DNA of 64,000 nt, from contig JAHECZ010000008.1 of NCBI GenBank assembly GCA_024641475.1, forward strand, positions 1 to 64,000. Reading direction: 5' to 3'. Origin of the DNA: Gammaproteobacteria bacterium (GTDB lineage: Bacteria; Pseudomonadota; Gammaproteobacteria; UBA6429; Thiohalophilaceae). The notes below the pieces were generated by a model, which worked only from the letters and a program-made list of their open reading frames with translations, did not search any database and was not told where the DNA came from. A program made the translations under genes and the position numbers. Positions 53,468-63,155 of this stretch are shown piece by piece (within the stretch, counting starts at the first letter, position 1; each line of letters starts with the position of its first letter).

Positions 53468-53549
53468 ATGAATCTTCGCCTATCGCAGGGCTTATCTGCG
53501 CGCGGTATCGATGACTAAACTGCTACGGACTGACTATAAGAGGTAAAAC

Positions 53550-54563
53550 GTGGATTATCCTTTGTGCCTGCTCTACGGCTTCACCCAAACCCGAATTGAC
53601 GAGATGTTACGGCTAATGGAGCTGGGTGAACGCGATCAAGGTATCGCGGCGCAGCTGCAAAGTCAGGTGATACTACCGGGATTGTCGGAAATTACCGAAG
53701 AATTTTACAAATATCTGCAAATTCATCGCGAGTTCTATGAATATTTCACCGCCGGTGAGCAATTAACACGCATGACAGAAATGCAACAGCAATATCTGCG
53801 CTCGCTCGGGGTTAATTTCCACGCCCCTGGTTATTTTGAAGATCGTCTTAGAGTGGGCGTTACACATAGTCGTATCAATATGCCACCACGCTTGTACGAG
53901 TGCGCCTATACCAAACTCAAGCAATTGATCGTTGAACGCATACCTGTAAGTATGGATAAAGAAAATCGGAACAGCCTGCGCGGCTTTCTCGATCGTATTA
54001 TCAGTCTGGATATGGCCTTGGCACTGGAAAGCTATTTTCAGAGCCGTATCGATACGATGCAAGCTTCGCTCAGTGAGCTTGAAGCCGCGCAGGAAAAAGC
54101 GCGCAAACAATCGATAATCGATATGGCCACCGGGGCCGCCAGTCGCAATGCTGTATTGGGATTTATCAAGGAATGTCTGTCTACACAACACAAAGGCGGT
54201 GAACCCATAAGCGTTGCAATGTGTCGACTGGAAGATATCCAGCAGGTAAATACCGATTATGGTCGGATGGTCGGTGATGTGGTGCTTAAAAAGGCGGTTG
54301 AGAAGATTTTACCTTTGATTCGTAAGAGTGACATGTTGGGGCGTTATGGTGGCACGGAATTCCTGCTTGTACTGCGTGCGGTAGATTCGGAACGGGCGGA
54401 TAAAATTATGAAAAAGCTTGCTGATAATTTTGCAGAGGCACCTATCACCATTAAAGATAAACAGTTTTCAATCAAGCTCAAAACCTGGTTGACCAGTACG
54501 ATGGACAACGATGAATTACCTGTGGTGTTGTCACGACTGGATCAAGTCGTGCGTAGCAGATAA
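53550..54563 (+). CDS. Globin-coupled-sensor-like N-terminus fused to a degenerate GGDEF domain
   Basis: N-terminus with GVTHSRINMPPRLYECAYTKL (proximal-His-like block); C-terminal GGDEF fold with RYGGTEFLLVLR. Confidence 0.78.
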   Translation: MDYPLCLLYGFTQTRIDEMLRLMELGERDQGIAAQLQSQVILPGLSEITEEFYKYLQIHREFYEYFTAGEQLTRMTEMQQQYLRSLGVNFHAPGYFEDRLRVGVTHSRINMPPRLYECAYTKLKQLIVERIPVSMDKENRNSLRGFLDRIISLDMALALESYFQSRIDTMQASLSELEAAQEKARKQSIIDMATGAASRNAVLGFIKECLSTQHKGGEPISVAMCRLEDIQQVNTDYGRMVGDVVLKKAVEKILPLIRKSDMLGRYGGTEFLLVLRAVDSERADKIMKKLADNFAEAPITIKDKQFSIKLKTWLTSTMDNDELPVVLSRLDQVVRSR

Positions 54564-54674
54564 GCAGACCTCGGCACGATGCGCGTGTGTGCATATCTTG
54601 ACGACGGACTAAAATCACGCAGTAAATACAAGTGATTTGTACGATATGAATTAGACTTATTCTTGATTGTCGCC

Positions 54675-54760
54675 CAACCCCAATGTTAGGCTGGGACTCT
54701 GCCTGAGAAAACAGGAACTATCGCAAAGAAAATGGCAGTTCCAGGCATAAGCGTGGGTTG
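54675..54760 (+). other. Candidate structured mRNA leader of the hybrid kinase gene
   Basis: Nested stems CAACCC(54675-54680)/GGGTTG(54755-54760), TGCCT(54700-54704)/AGGCA(54743-54747), GGAACT(54714-54719)/AGTTCC(54737-54742). Confidence 0.35.
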
Positions 54761-54775
54761 CCAAATAAAAAAACA

Positions 54776-57700
54776 ATGAAATTAAATACAACAAAATCTA
54801 TCGCTGGCTTATTTGGAGTCTTCCTTGGACTCTGGCTGATGTTGTCGTGGGTTGTCGCCGAAAACAAGATCATCGCCGATTTCCGTGAGTTATCGCATGA
54901 TACCCAGCAGGACCTGGATGTCAAAGCAGAATATCTTGCCAGTATTATAAAATCACGTATCGAACACCTCAGCAATGTGCCGCAGTTGGTCGGCAAAGAA
55001 AAAAACGTCATAAAGGCATTATCGCATTCCTCAACAAGTAAACAATCTGTGTCTAACCAGGTTGTCCAGAATAAAAAACGCTGGTCTGCCATTCCCTTAT
55101 TCAAGTCAACGAATGCTTATCTCGATAATCTCGCCAAATATACCGATGCGGGGGTCATTTATGTGTTGAATAGTGAGGGAGATTGCATACTTTCGAGTAA
55201 TGCCGACAAACAGGATAGTTTTGTCGGTGCCAATTTTAACTCCAGGATTTATTTCAAGGAAGCCGTGTATGGTCGAGATGGATATCAGTATGCCATGGGC
55301 AGGGTGTCCAATATTCCCGGGTTGTATTTCAGTTCGCCCATCGTTAAAAATGGAAAATTATTTGGTGTCGCCGTAGTCAAGATAAATCTCAGTGATCTGT
55401 CGCCATGGATAAATCAGGCGAATGCGTATCTCACTGACGAATACGACATAGTCATACTTGCCTATGATAAACATTTGGAAATGAAATCACTGGCGGGTAG
55501 CCGTATTAATACGCTATCAAAAGAAAATCGGCTGCAGCGTTATAAACGCAGTGATTTACCACCACTCGGGATCATGCCATGGCCGCACATGGGGTTATCT
55601 GGCATACATCAATTTGATCATGAAAAACTTCCGATTTTGATTTCCAGCAAGCCAATACATAAAGAGCTTGATGTGCATGTAACGCAGAGCCTGGACCAGG
55701 CTGCTGCATTCGAAACCAAACGTTTTGAATTATTTGGTTTGTTTGCGCTATCTGGAATGCTGGTTTTTTCACTGGTCATATGGCGATTGTTTGTTATTAG
55801 AACTCGAGAGCATGTGGATGAGGAAATCAGCAAGAGTGAAGCTCGTCTCAAGACCGCGCAACATATTGCGCACGTGGGAAGTTTTGAATGGTATCCGGAC
55901 AGCAGCGAGCTGCTATGGTCAGATGAACATTATCGGCTGCTTGGATTAGAGCCCCGAAGCGTAACGCCCAGTCTGGAATTATTTCAGCAAAGCATTCATC
56001 CCGATGATTTGCTAAAAATGCAGACGGCACATCAGCAGGCGGTGGCAGGTGGTGGCAATTACGATTGTGAGCATCGCATTATCTGGCCGGATGGCAGTGT
56101 GCATTATGTGCATGGTCGTGGCGAAGTGATATTTGATGCGAATAGACGCGCTATTCGTATGTCGGGTACGTTGCAGGATATTAGCGACAGCAAACGCGCT
56201 GAAGAATCACTCATCGCGGCAAAAAAACAGGCAGATGAAGCAGTCAGAATGTTGTTCACTGTGCTGGACACGATCCCGGTGCGAATCTTTTGGAAAGATC
56301 GTAATTTAAACTATCTCGGCTGTAATCTTTTATTTGCAAAAGATGCAGGCAAAACTTCGCCGCAAGAATTGATCGGCAAAGACGATTTTGCCATGAGCTG
56401 GCATAAGTCAGCAGAATTATACAGGAACGATGATGGCAAGATTATTGAGCGCGGATTACCAAAACTCAATTATGAGGAAGCACAGATTCGTGCAGACGGT
56501 ACCACCATGTGGTTACGCACATCTAAAGTGCCGTTGCGAACCACTGAAGGCGAAGTGTTCGGGGTGTTGGGCACATATGAAGATATTACTTCAAGAAAGA
56601 ATATTGAGCGTTCACTGATTGAGGCACGCGATGATGCTGAACGTGCCAATCAAGCCAAATCCGAATTTTTATCAAATATGAGTCATGAATTACGCACCCC
56701 ACTCAATGCCGTGCTCGGATTTGCCCAGATTATGCAATGTGATAACGCGTTGCCAATTGAACATAAACAGCATTTGGAAGAAATTATCAAGGCAGGCAAG
56801 CATTTATTATTGCTCATTAATGACATATTGGATCTGGCAAAAGTGGAATCTGGCCGAATTGATTTGTCGATTGAACCCGTTGAAGCAGGTCCGGTGATAG
56901 AAGAATGCGTCAGTATGGTTAGCACCTTGGCGCAAAAACGTGGTATTCAGATAAGCAGCACAGATGAGCTGCATTTGGTAATTCGTGCCGATCGTGCACG
57001 GCTTAAGCAGGCGCTGTTAAATCTACTTACGAATGCCATAAAATATAACCATGAAGGTGGGCGTGTAAAACTCGAAGTACAACCATCCGGCGGAGATCGA
57101 GTGCGTATTCGAATAACCGATACGGGTATAGGCATCGCCCCGGAACGAATTAATGAATTATTTCGTCCATTTAATCGGCTTGGTTTTGAGAATAGCGGTA
57201 TTGAAGGTACCGGTATCGGCCTGTCTATTACACGCCGGATCATTGAAACAATGGGCGGCAGCATAGCCGTAGAAAGTGAGATAGGTGTTGGTAGCAGTTT
57301 TTGGCTGGAATTGCCTGTTGATGCTCAACCTGGTTCTGAGCATAACCTGTCATTGTCAGGTAGCGATGACGCCACTTCGATGCATGATATTAATTTATCG
57401 CAATATACGGTGCTCTATATCGAAGACAACCCTGCCAATTTAAGGTTGGTGGCTCAAATGCTGGCCCAGCGCCAACATATCACTTTGCTGACAGCGCATA
57501 CCCCTGAACTGGGCATTGAACTCGCCAGGGAACGTCATCCTGCGTTGATATTGCTCGACATCAACATGCCGATTATGGATGGCTACCAGGTACTAAAATT
57601 ATTGCAAGCCGATTCCAAACTGAAGGACATCCCCGTTATTGCTGTTACTGCCAATGCGATGCAACGTGATATTGAGCGGGGTATGCGTGCGGGTTTTGCC

Positions 57701-57781
57701 GACTATCTGACTAAACCACTGGATCTGACGCGATTTAAAGCCGTGATAGACAAATATTTGCGGCATGCTGGTCAGGTATAA
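54776..57781 (+). CDS. Hybrid sensor histidine kinase (periplasmic Cache-like sensor, PAS domains, HisKA, HATPase, REC)
   Basis: Two TMs flanking a sensor domain; FLSNMSHELRTPLNAVLGFAQIM, GTGIGLSITRRIIETMGG, LILLDINMPIMDGYQVLK; ORF track starts at TTG 54758. Confidence 0.92.
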   Translation: MKLNTTKSIAGLFGVFLGLWLMLSWVVAENKIIADFRELSHDTQQDLDVKAEYLASIIKSRIEHLSNVPQLVGKEKNVIKALSHSSTSKQSVSNQVVQNKKRWSAIPLFKSTNAYLDNLAKYTDAGVIYVLNSEGDCILSSNADKQDSFVGANFNSRIYFKEAVYGRDGYQYAMGRVSNIPGLYFSSPIVKNGKLFGVAVVKINLSDLSPWINQANAYLTDEYDIVILAYDKHLEMKSLAGSRINTLSKENRLQRYKRSDLPPLGIMPWPHMGLSGIHQFDHEKLPILISSKPIHKELDVHVTQSLDQAAAFETKRFELFGLFALSGMLVFSLVIWRLFVIRTREHVDEEISKSEARLKTAQHIAHVGSFEWYPDSSELLWSDEHYRLLGLEPRSVTPSLELFQQSIHPDDLLKMQTAHQQAVAGGGNYDCEHRIIWPDGSVHYVHGRGEVIFDANRRAIRMSGTLQDISDSKRAEESLIAAKKQADEAVRMLFTVLDTIPVRIFWKDRNLNYLGCNLLFAKDAGKTSPQELIGKDDFAMSWHKSAELYRNDDGKIIERGLPKLNYEEAQIRADGTTMWLRTSKVPLRTTEGEVFGVLGTYEDITSRKNIERSLIEARDDAERANQAKSEFLSNMSHELRTPLNAVLGFAQIMQCDNALPIEHKQHLEEIIKAGKHLLLLINDILDLAKVESGRIDLSIEPVEAGPVIEECVSMVSTLAQKRGIQISSTDELHLVIRADRARLKQALLNLLTNAIKYNHEGGRVKLEVQPSGGDRVRIRITDTGIGIAPERINELFRPFNRLGFENSGIEGTGIGLSITRRIIETMGGSIAVESEIGVGSSFWLELPVDAQPGSEHNLSLSGSDDATSMHDINLSQYTVLYIEDNPANLRLVAQMLAQRQHITLLTAHTPELGIELARERHPALILLDINMPIMDGYQVLKLLQADSKLKDIPVIAVTANAMQRDIERGMRAGFADYLTKPLDLTRFKAVIDKYLRHAGQV

Positions 57782-57895
57782 AATGCGACTGATGACAATA
57801 AATTATTATCTTAATGATGTAATATAAATCTTGATTCTTCGAAAACAAGAATAATTCTTATTTGATTGTCAATGCCAGCGTGCAGCGGGGTATGC

Positions 57896-58402
57896 ATGTT
57901 TAATCCATTCAATTGGCTCAGGAATATCTGGTCCGGCCATCAGGTTGAGTCTGAACCGACCGATCTGGTGGCTGCATGGCGTAAACATGTCCGGGATTGG
58001 CATGTGCCATTGCAAGCGCAGGCGAGTGCCGCTTGTATGCCGTTTATTATGGCGTGTGAACAACAGCGAGAGCATCTTAATGCAGGGCAGCCTGGTGACA
58101 AAGAAATACTCCAGCAGGAATTTGCGGCGTTAATCCATGAAATGGTTTTCTTCAATCAATACATGAAGGAAGAGTTCTTTAAATGGTACAAATCACAACA
58201 TGCAGCAGCCTGGCGCGCCAGGCTTGAAGAATTAAATGCGGTGAGTGAATATCTTATGATGGCCAAGGAAATCCTGGAAGAGGCGACGGAAACGATCATT
58301 CTCGCCACGCAGCAGCAGGCAATGGATTTGATAACGAGCAGTGAACTATATACTTCCTGCATCACGAAAGAAGCTGCCTTGGCGCGCGAGCATTGCCGCT
58401 GA
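57896..58402 (+). CDS. Hypothetical protein, helical
   Basis: ORF from ATG at 57896 (ORF track 57866); no family recognised. Confidence 0.5.
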   Translation: MFNPFNWLRNIWSGHQVESEPTDLVAAWRKHVRDWHVPLQAQASAACMPFIMACEQQREHLNAGQPGDKEILQQEFAALIHEMVFFNQYMKEEFFKWYKSQHAAAWRARLEELNAVSEYLMMAKEILEEATETIILATQQQAMDLITSSELYTSCITKEAALAREHCR

Positions 58403-58411
58403 AGAGTAAAA

Positions 58412-58750
58412 TTAACCCGTACTCCAACCCCGTGGCATCCGCAGTCCGGCAATTTTGCAAACCTGTTGCAGATAACCATAAGGAAATAAATCATAGAGTC
58501 GTCGGCGTGCCCGTTTGCCGTAGCCAAGCTCGTCGGCGAGGAATTTGATCACAAAGCGGGCATCGACGGCGACGTGGTGTTCGGTGTAATGCTGACGGAT
58601 AAAATCCAGCACTTGACGGTGTTCAGCACCCAGTTGCAGATCTTGCTGCTGGGCTATTACCTCCGCCACCTGATAATTCCAGGCATCCGGGTCGATTAAA
58701 AACCCTTGATCGTCAGTCGCGAGTTCCACTCCATCAACTTCAAGTGCCAT
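58412..58750 (-). CDS. TusE/DsrC family sulfur-relay-like protein (single-Cys variant)
   Basis: DDQGFLIDPDAWNYQVAEVIAQ, LYDLFPYGYLQQVCKIAGLRMPRGWSTG; start MALEVDG at 58750. Confidence 0.88.
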   Translation of the reverse strand: MALEVDGVELATDDQGFLIDPDAWNYQVAEVIAQQQDLQLGAEHRQVLDFIRQHYTEHHVAVDARFVIKFLADELGYGKRARRRLYDLFPYGYLQQVCKIAGLRMPRGWSTG

Positions 58751-58837
58751 ACCGCTACTCCTGATTAAATGACTTGTTGTATATATAGAATATAAGCCGG
58801 TGTTAATGTAAGACAAGCGATATTTATTGGACTTTAT

Positions 58838-58854
58838 TATCGGAATATCCGATA
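58838..58854. promoter_or_regulatory. LysR-type box (ATC-N9-GAT) within TATCGGA-ATA-TCCGATA
   Basis: Perfect 7-3-7 inverted repeat immediately upstream of the LysR start. Confidence 0.6.
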
Positions 58855-58863
58855 TTAAATCCC

Positions 58864-59709
58864 ATGGATATGGAGCAGGTTCGAACTTTTCTGGCGGTGG
58901 CCTCCAACGGCAGTTTCCTCGAGGCAGCAAGCCGTCTGCACGTCACTCAGTCCACCGTCAGTGCTCGTATACAGAGCCTGGAATCCTTCCTGGATGCCAC
59001 GCTGTTTCTGCGTAATCGATCTGGCGCGACATTGACCCCGGCGGGTAAGCGATTTTTGCGCCATGCCAAATCATTGCTGCTGACGCTTGAACAGGCGCGG
59101 CATGAGGTGGGCCTGCCCAGTGGGTTTCGTGCCAGTATCAGCGTCGGAGCACGAATTGCCTTGTGGGAAGGATTCCTGCCGCAGTGGGTAGGAAGTATGC
59201 GCGCCTCGGCACCGGATATTTCTATTCGCAGCGAAATCGGTTTTGAAGAAGATCTGATGCGTCGGCTAATCGAAGGCACGCTTGATATCGGATTGATGTA
59301 CACACCGTTACACAGTCCCGGTTTGCAGGTAGAACATCTGTTTGACGAAACACTGGTGCTGCTGTCTACCGATCCACTCCGGCCCTGGCCGGATCCGGAT
59401 TACATTTATGTCGACTGGGGCCCGGCATTTTATGCGCAACACACGAATAGCTTTCCCGATTTGGAACGACCGGCACAAGTAGCCAATATTGGCTGGTTGG
59501 GAGTGCAGTTGTTATTGAGCAATGGGGGTTCGTGTTTCTTACCGATTCGTATGGCACGCGGACTGATTGAACAACAAAAACTTTTTCACGTATCCGCAAG
59601 CCCGAAATTCCAGGTGCCTGCCTACATGGTATATGCACGTCATAGTGAGTCTGTCGTGTTAGCGCAGGCTGTTGCTGCACTACGCAACCTGGCTAAGAGC
59701 GAGCAATAA
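58864..59709 (+). CDS. LysR family transcriptional regulator
   Basis: MDMEQVRTFLAVASNGSFLEAASRLHVTQSTVSARIQSLESFLDATLFLRN. Confidence 0.93.
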   Translation: MDMEQVRTFLAVASNGSFLEAASRLHVTQSTVSARIQSLESFLDATLFLRNRSGATLTPAGKRFLRHAKSLLLTLEQARHEVGLPSGFRASISVGARIALWEGFLPQWVGSMRASAPDISIRSEIGFEEDLMRRLIEGTLDIGLMYTPLHSPGLQVEHLFDETLVLLSTDPLRPWPDPDYIYVDWGPAFYAQHTNSFPDLERPAQVANIGWLGVQLLLSNGGSCFLPIRMARGLIEQQKLFHVSASPKFQVPAYMVYARHSESVVLAQAVAALRNLAKSEQ

Positions 59710-60185
59710 TTCTCACATTAATTATTATGGTGTTCGGATCTTGCCGGTGGAAAAGAAATATCCGGCCATGGGTCTTATATTTGGTGCGTATTTCTTGAGA
59801 TCCCATCATGAATTATCGGTAGTTGATTTGCGTGATGCTGTTCCCGCAGAAGACATACCGCAGTTACCCGGTTAAATTGATGTGGTAGACCTCATGCTAC
59901 GGTAGGGCGTGATAACACGACAATAAATATGTCTTATTGATACAAATTCTGAATAAACCGCCTGTGATTCCAGGCTGACGTGAGTCAGCTACATACGAAT
60001 TTTGTTCAATTTATGATGCAGGTCCTGTTTTAAGCGGTGTATCGCGCTGTACTTACAAGGCAAGTGTCTACAATCAAGCGTGCAGCAGGAAGTTGCACAG
60101 AAAATTATTCAATACTATACATTGGGAATACAGCCACTGACGACAGAATATATTGTCTGACAGTCGCGCAAAGGAAGGAGGAACG

Positions 60186-61331
60186 ATGCAGGTAGGCATT
60201 CCGATGGAAAGCATGGCAGGTGAAACGCGTGTCGCCGCAACACCTGAATCAGTCAAAAAATTACGTGCTGCGGGCTGCAGCGTGGTCATTGAAAGCAACG
60301 CCGGACTGGGTGCGCACTTTACCAATAAAGCCTATCAAGAAGCCGGTGCCGAAATCGTAGATGATGCACATGCATTAGCTGCCGATGTGGTATTTAAAAT
60401 TCATAAACCGACACCCGCAGAAATCCGGCGGATGAAACGCGGTGCTGTACTGATTTCTTTATTGGATATGTGCCACGACGATGGCACCTTCGATATGCTG
60501 GCTGAGCAAGGGGTGGACAGTTTTGCACTGGAGATGATGCCGCGCTTGTCACGATCCCAGACGATGGATGTGTTGTCATCGCAAGCCAATATCGCCGGTT
60601 ACCGTGCAGTATTGGAAGCCTCGCGACTATACGGACGATTTTTCCCGATGATGATGACCTCGGCGGGATCCGCCAAACCAGCGCGAGTTGTGGTATTGGG
60701 TGCTGGCGTTGCGGGTTTACAAGCGATTGCCACAGCGCGGCGATTGGGCGCGCAGGTCTGGGCCTATGATGTGCGGCCTGAAGTCAAAGAACAGATTCAA
60801 TCATTAGGTGCAAAATTTATCGAGTTTGATCTGGGCGAATCGGGTTCTGGACAGGGTGGTTACGCCAGGATTCTTTCGCAAGATGCACAGAAGAAGCAAC
60901 AGCATTTGTTGCAACAGGAGCTCAAGAAAGCCGATATTATTATTTCCACCGCATTAATTCCCTGTATGCCGGCCCCAATTCTGATTACCGAGGAAGCGGT
61001 GCGAGAGATGCCAGAAGGCGCGGTGATTATTGATCTTGCTGCGGGCAATGGGGGTAATTGTCCATTGACCGAAGCGGATAAAATTATAAAAAAATATGGC
61101 GTAATAATCTGTGGTTATACGAACTATCCGGCGCTGATGCCCAGTGATGCAAGTAATTTCTTTGCGCGCAATGTGTACAATTTTTTGAAGCTGATGCTTG
61201 ACGACAATACAGTCAATCCAGCGTTCAAGGATTATTTCGCGGATGAAATTACATCGATGACCCTGATTACGCACAATGGCAAGACCCGTTTTGAAACGAC
61301 GCACAAGGCCAAGAAGGTCAAGGTAGGTTAA
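60186..61331 (+). CDS. pntAA: NAD(P) transhydrogenase subunit alpha, part 1
   Basis: [69 protein letters not shown]. Confidence 0.93.
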   Translation: MQVGIPMESMAGETRVAATPESVKKLRAAGCSVVIESNAGLGAHFTNKAYQEAGAEIVDDAHALAADVVFKIHKPTPAEIRRMKRGAVLISLLDMCHDDGTFDMLAEQGVDSFALEMMPRLSRSQTMDVLSSQANIAGYRAVLEASRLYGRFFPMMMTSAGSAKPARVVVLGAGVAGLQAIATARRLGAQVWAYDVRPEVKEQIQSLGAKFIEFDLGESGSGQGGYARILSQDAQKKQQHLLQQELKKADIIISTALIPCMPAPILITEEAVREMPEGAVIIDLAAGNGGNCPLTEADKIIKKYGVIICGYTNYPALMPSDASNFFARNVYNFLKLMLDDNTVNPAFKDYFADEITSMTLITHNGKTRFETTHKAKKVKVG

Positions 61332-61333
61332 CC

Positions 61334-61633
61334 ATGTCAGAACCGATCATTGCACTATATATTTTTGTGCTGGCCTGTTTTATCGGCTATTGGGTGATTT
61401 GGGGGGTGACTCCTTCACTGCATACGCCATTGATCGCCTTAACCAATGCAATTTCCGGAATCGTTATTGTTGGCGCGATCCTGGTGGTTGGCGTCAACGG
61501 TGCCAGCCGCTATGCGCAGATTCTGGGGTTTATTGCAGTATTGTTGGCCTCGATTAATATTTTTGGCGGTTTCATGGTTACACAGCGCATGCTGGCGATG
61601 TTCAGGAAGAAAACCCCGGAGGCGCGCAAATGA
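61334..61633 (+). CDS. pntAB: NAD(P) transhydrogenase subunit alpha, part 2
   Basis: [38 protein letters not shown]. Confidence 0.93.
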   Translation: MSEPIIALYIFVLACFIGYWVIWGVTPSLHTPLIALTNAISGIVIVGAILVVGVNGASRYAQILGFIAVLLASINIFGGFMVTQRMLAMFRKKTPEARK

Positions 61634-63027
61634 CACTGAGTATTAAATTAATTTCACTGGTGTATCTGGTTGCTGCGGCACTGTTTATATTCGGATTGAA
61701 AGGGCTGACACATCCCGCCTCGGCGCGGCGCGGTAATGTCTACGCCATGATTGCGATGTTATTGGCCATCGTTGCCACGTTATTTCATCCCGCCGTTAAA
61801 CACTACGGTTTCATTGTGGCGGGACTATGTGGCGGTGCGGTCATCGGTACTATCATCGCGCTGCGCATCCGCATGACCGCAATGCCGCAATTGGTTGCAG
61901 CCTTGCATAGTTTTGTCGGGTTCGCTGCCGTGCTGGTGGCATTAGGTGCCTATCTTAACCATGCTACGCGTAATGCAGCGTCACAATTATTACTCACGGA
62001 GTTATTTGTCGGGAGTGTGATTGGCGCATTGACAGCAACCGGTTCGGCGGTGGCCTTCGGTAAATTACAGACACTGTTACCAGGACGACCAATTCTGTTG
62101 CCCCAAAGGCATCTGGTGCATTTGTTCATGGCGCTTGTGGTAGTGGCGTTGGGTATCGACTTTGTCATATATGGGCATTTTGCCGCGCTACTACTGGCCA
62201 GCTGTATTGCATTGGTTCTGGGCGTTATGTTGATATTGCCCATCGGTGGTGCTGATATGCCGGTGGTCGTGTCATTATTGAATTCCTATTCCGGTTGGGC
62301 CGCAGCAGCCACCGGTTTTACCTTGGGTAATCATTTGCTCATTATCGTCGGGGCAATCGTTGGTTTTTCCGGTGGTATCCTCTCTTATATAATGTCACGC
62401 GCAATGAACCGTTCAATCGTTTCGATCATGCTGGGCGGGTTTGGCGCGGGCAGTGCAGCCTCCAATACACCGTTGGCTCAGGCGGCAGATCAACATATTC
62501 ATGCCGCCGCTGTGGAAGATGCGGTATTTCTATTGAGCAATGCCAGCAAGGTCATCATCGTGCCGGGCTATGGCATGGCGGTTGCGCAGGCCCAGCATGC
62601 TCTCAAGGAACTCAGCGAAATTCTCGGGCATAAAGGCATTGATGTGCAGTTTGCGATTCATCCCGTAGCCGGGCGTATGCCGGGACATATGAATGTATTG
62701 CTGGCAGAGGCCGATGTACCGTATGAGCAGGTGGCGGAGATGGAGGACATTAATCCGGAATTTGCCCGTGCCGATGTGGTGTTGATTATCGGTGCCAATG
62801 ATGTCACCAATCCGGCGGCCCGGACCGATGCCAGCAGTCCGATTTATGGTATGCCAATCCTGGAAGTCGGCAAGGCCAAACATATTTTCTTCATCAAGCG
62901 CAGTATGAAACCCGGTTACTCCGGCGTGGAAAATCTGTTATTTCAAAATGAAAACTGCTCACTGGTGTTTGGTGATGCCAAATCGGTGTGTGAACAAATG
63001 GCGACGGAACTCAAAACGGCTGCATGA
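61630..63027 (+). CDS. pntB: NAD(P) transhydrogenase subunit beta
   Basis: [71 protein letters not shown]. Confidence 0.95.
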   Translation: MTLSIKLISLVYLVAAALFIFGLKGLTHPASARRGNVYAMIAMLLAIVATLFHPAVKHYGFIVAGLCGGAVIGTIIALRIRMTAMPQLVAALHSFVGFAAVLVALGAYLNHATRNAASQLLLTELFVGSVIGALTATGSAVAFGKLQTLLPGRPILLPQRHLVHLFMALVVVALGIDFVIYGHFAALLLASCIALVLGVMLILPIGGADMPVVVSLLNSYSGWAAAATGFTLGNHLLIIVGAIVGFSGGILSYIMSRAMNRSIVSIMLGGFGAGSAASNTPLAQAADQHIHAAAVEDAVFLLSNASKVIIVPGYGMAVAQAQHALKELSEILGHKGIDVQFAIHPVAGRMPGHMNVLLAEADVPYEQVAEMEDINPEFARADVVLIIGANDVTNPAARTDASSPIYGMPILEVGKAKHIFFIKRSMKPGYSGVENLLFQNENCSLVFGDAKSVCEQMATELKTAA

Positions 63028-63155
63028 TGCGCCTTGCATGAAAGATACCCAGCGAGGGCGTCGGAAATACGTCATGGTATAACGCTGTACGTTGGATGAA
63101 TTATCCGATGAAATACGGTAGACTTTGTCACTCGGGGGAATGAGTGTGACAAGTT

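Noticed and set aside
59672-59875. 67-aa ORF after the LysR gene
   Set aside because: Overlaps the LysR 3' end, no clear RBS or family.
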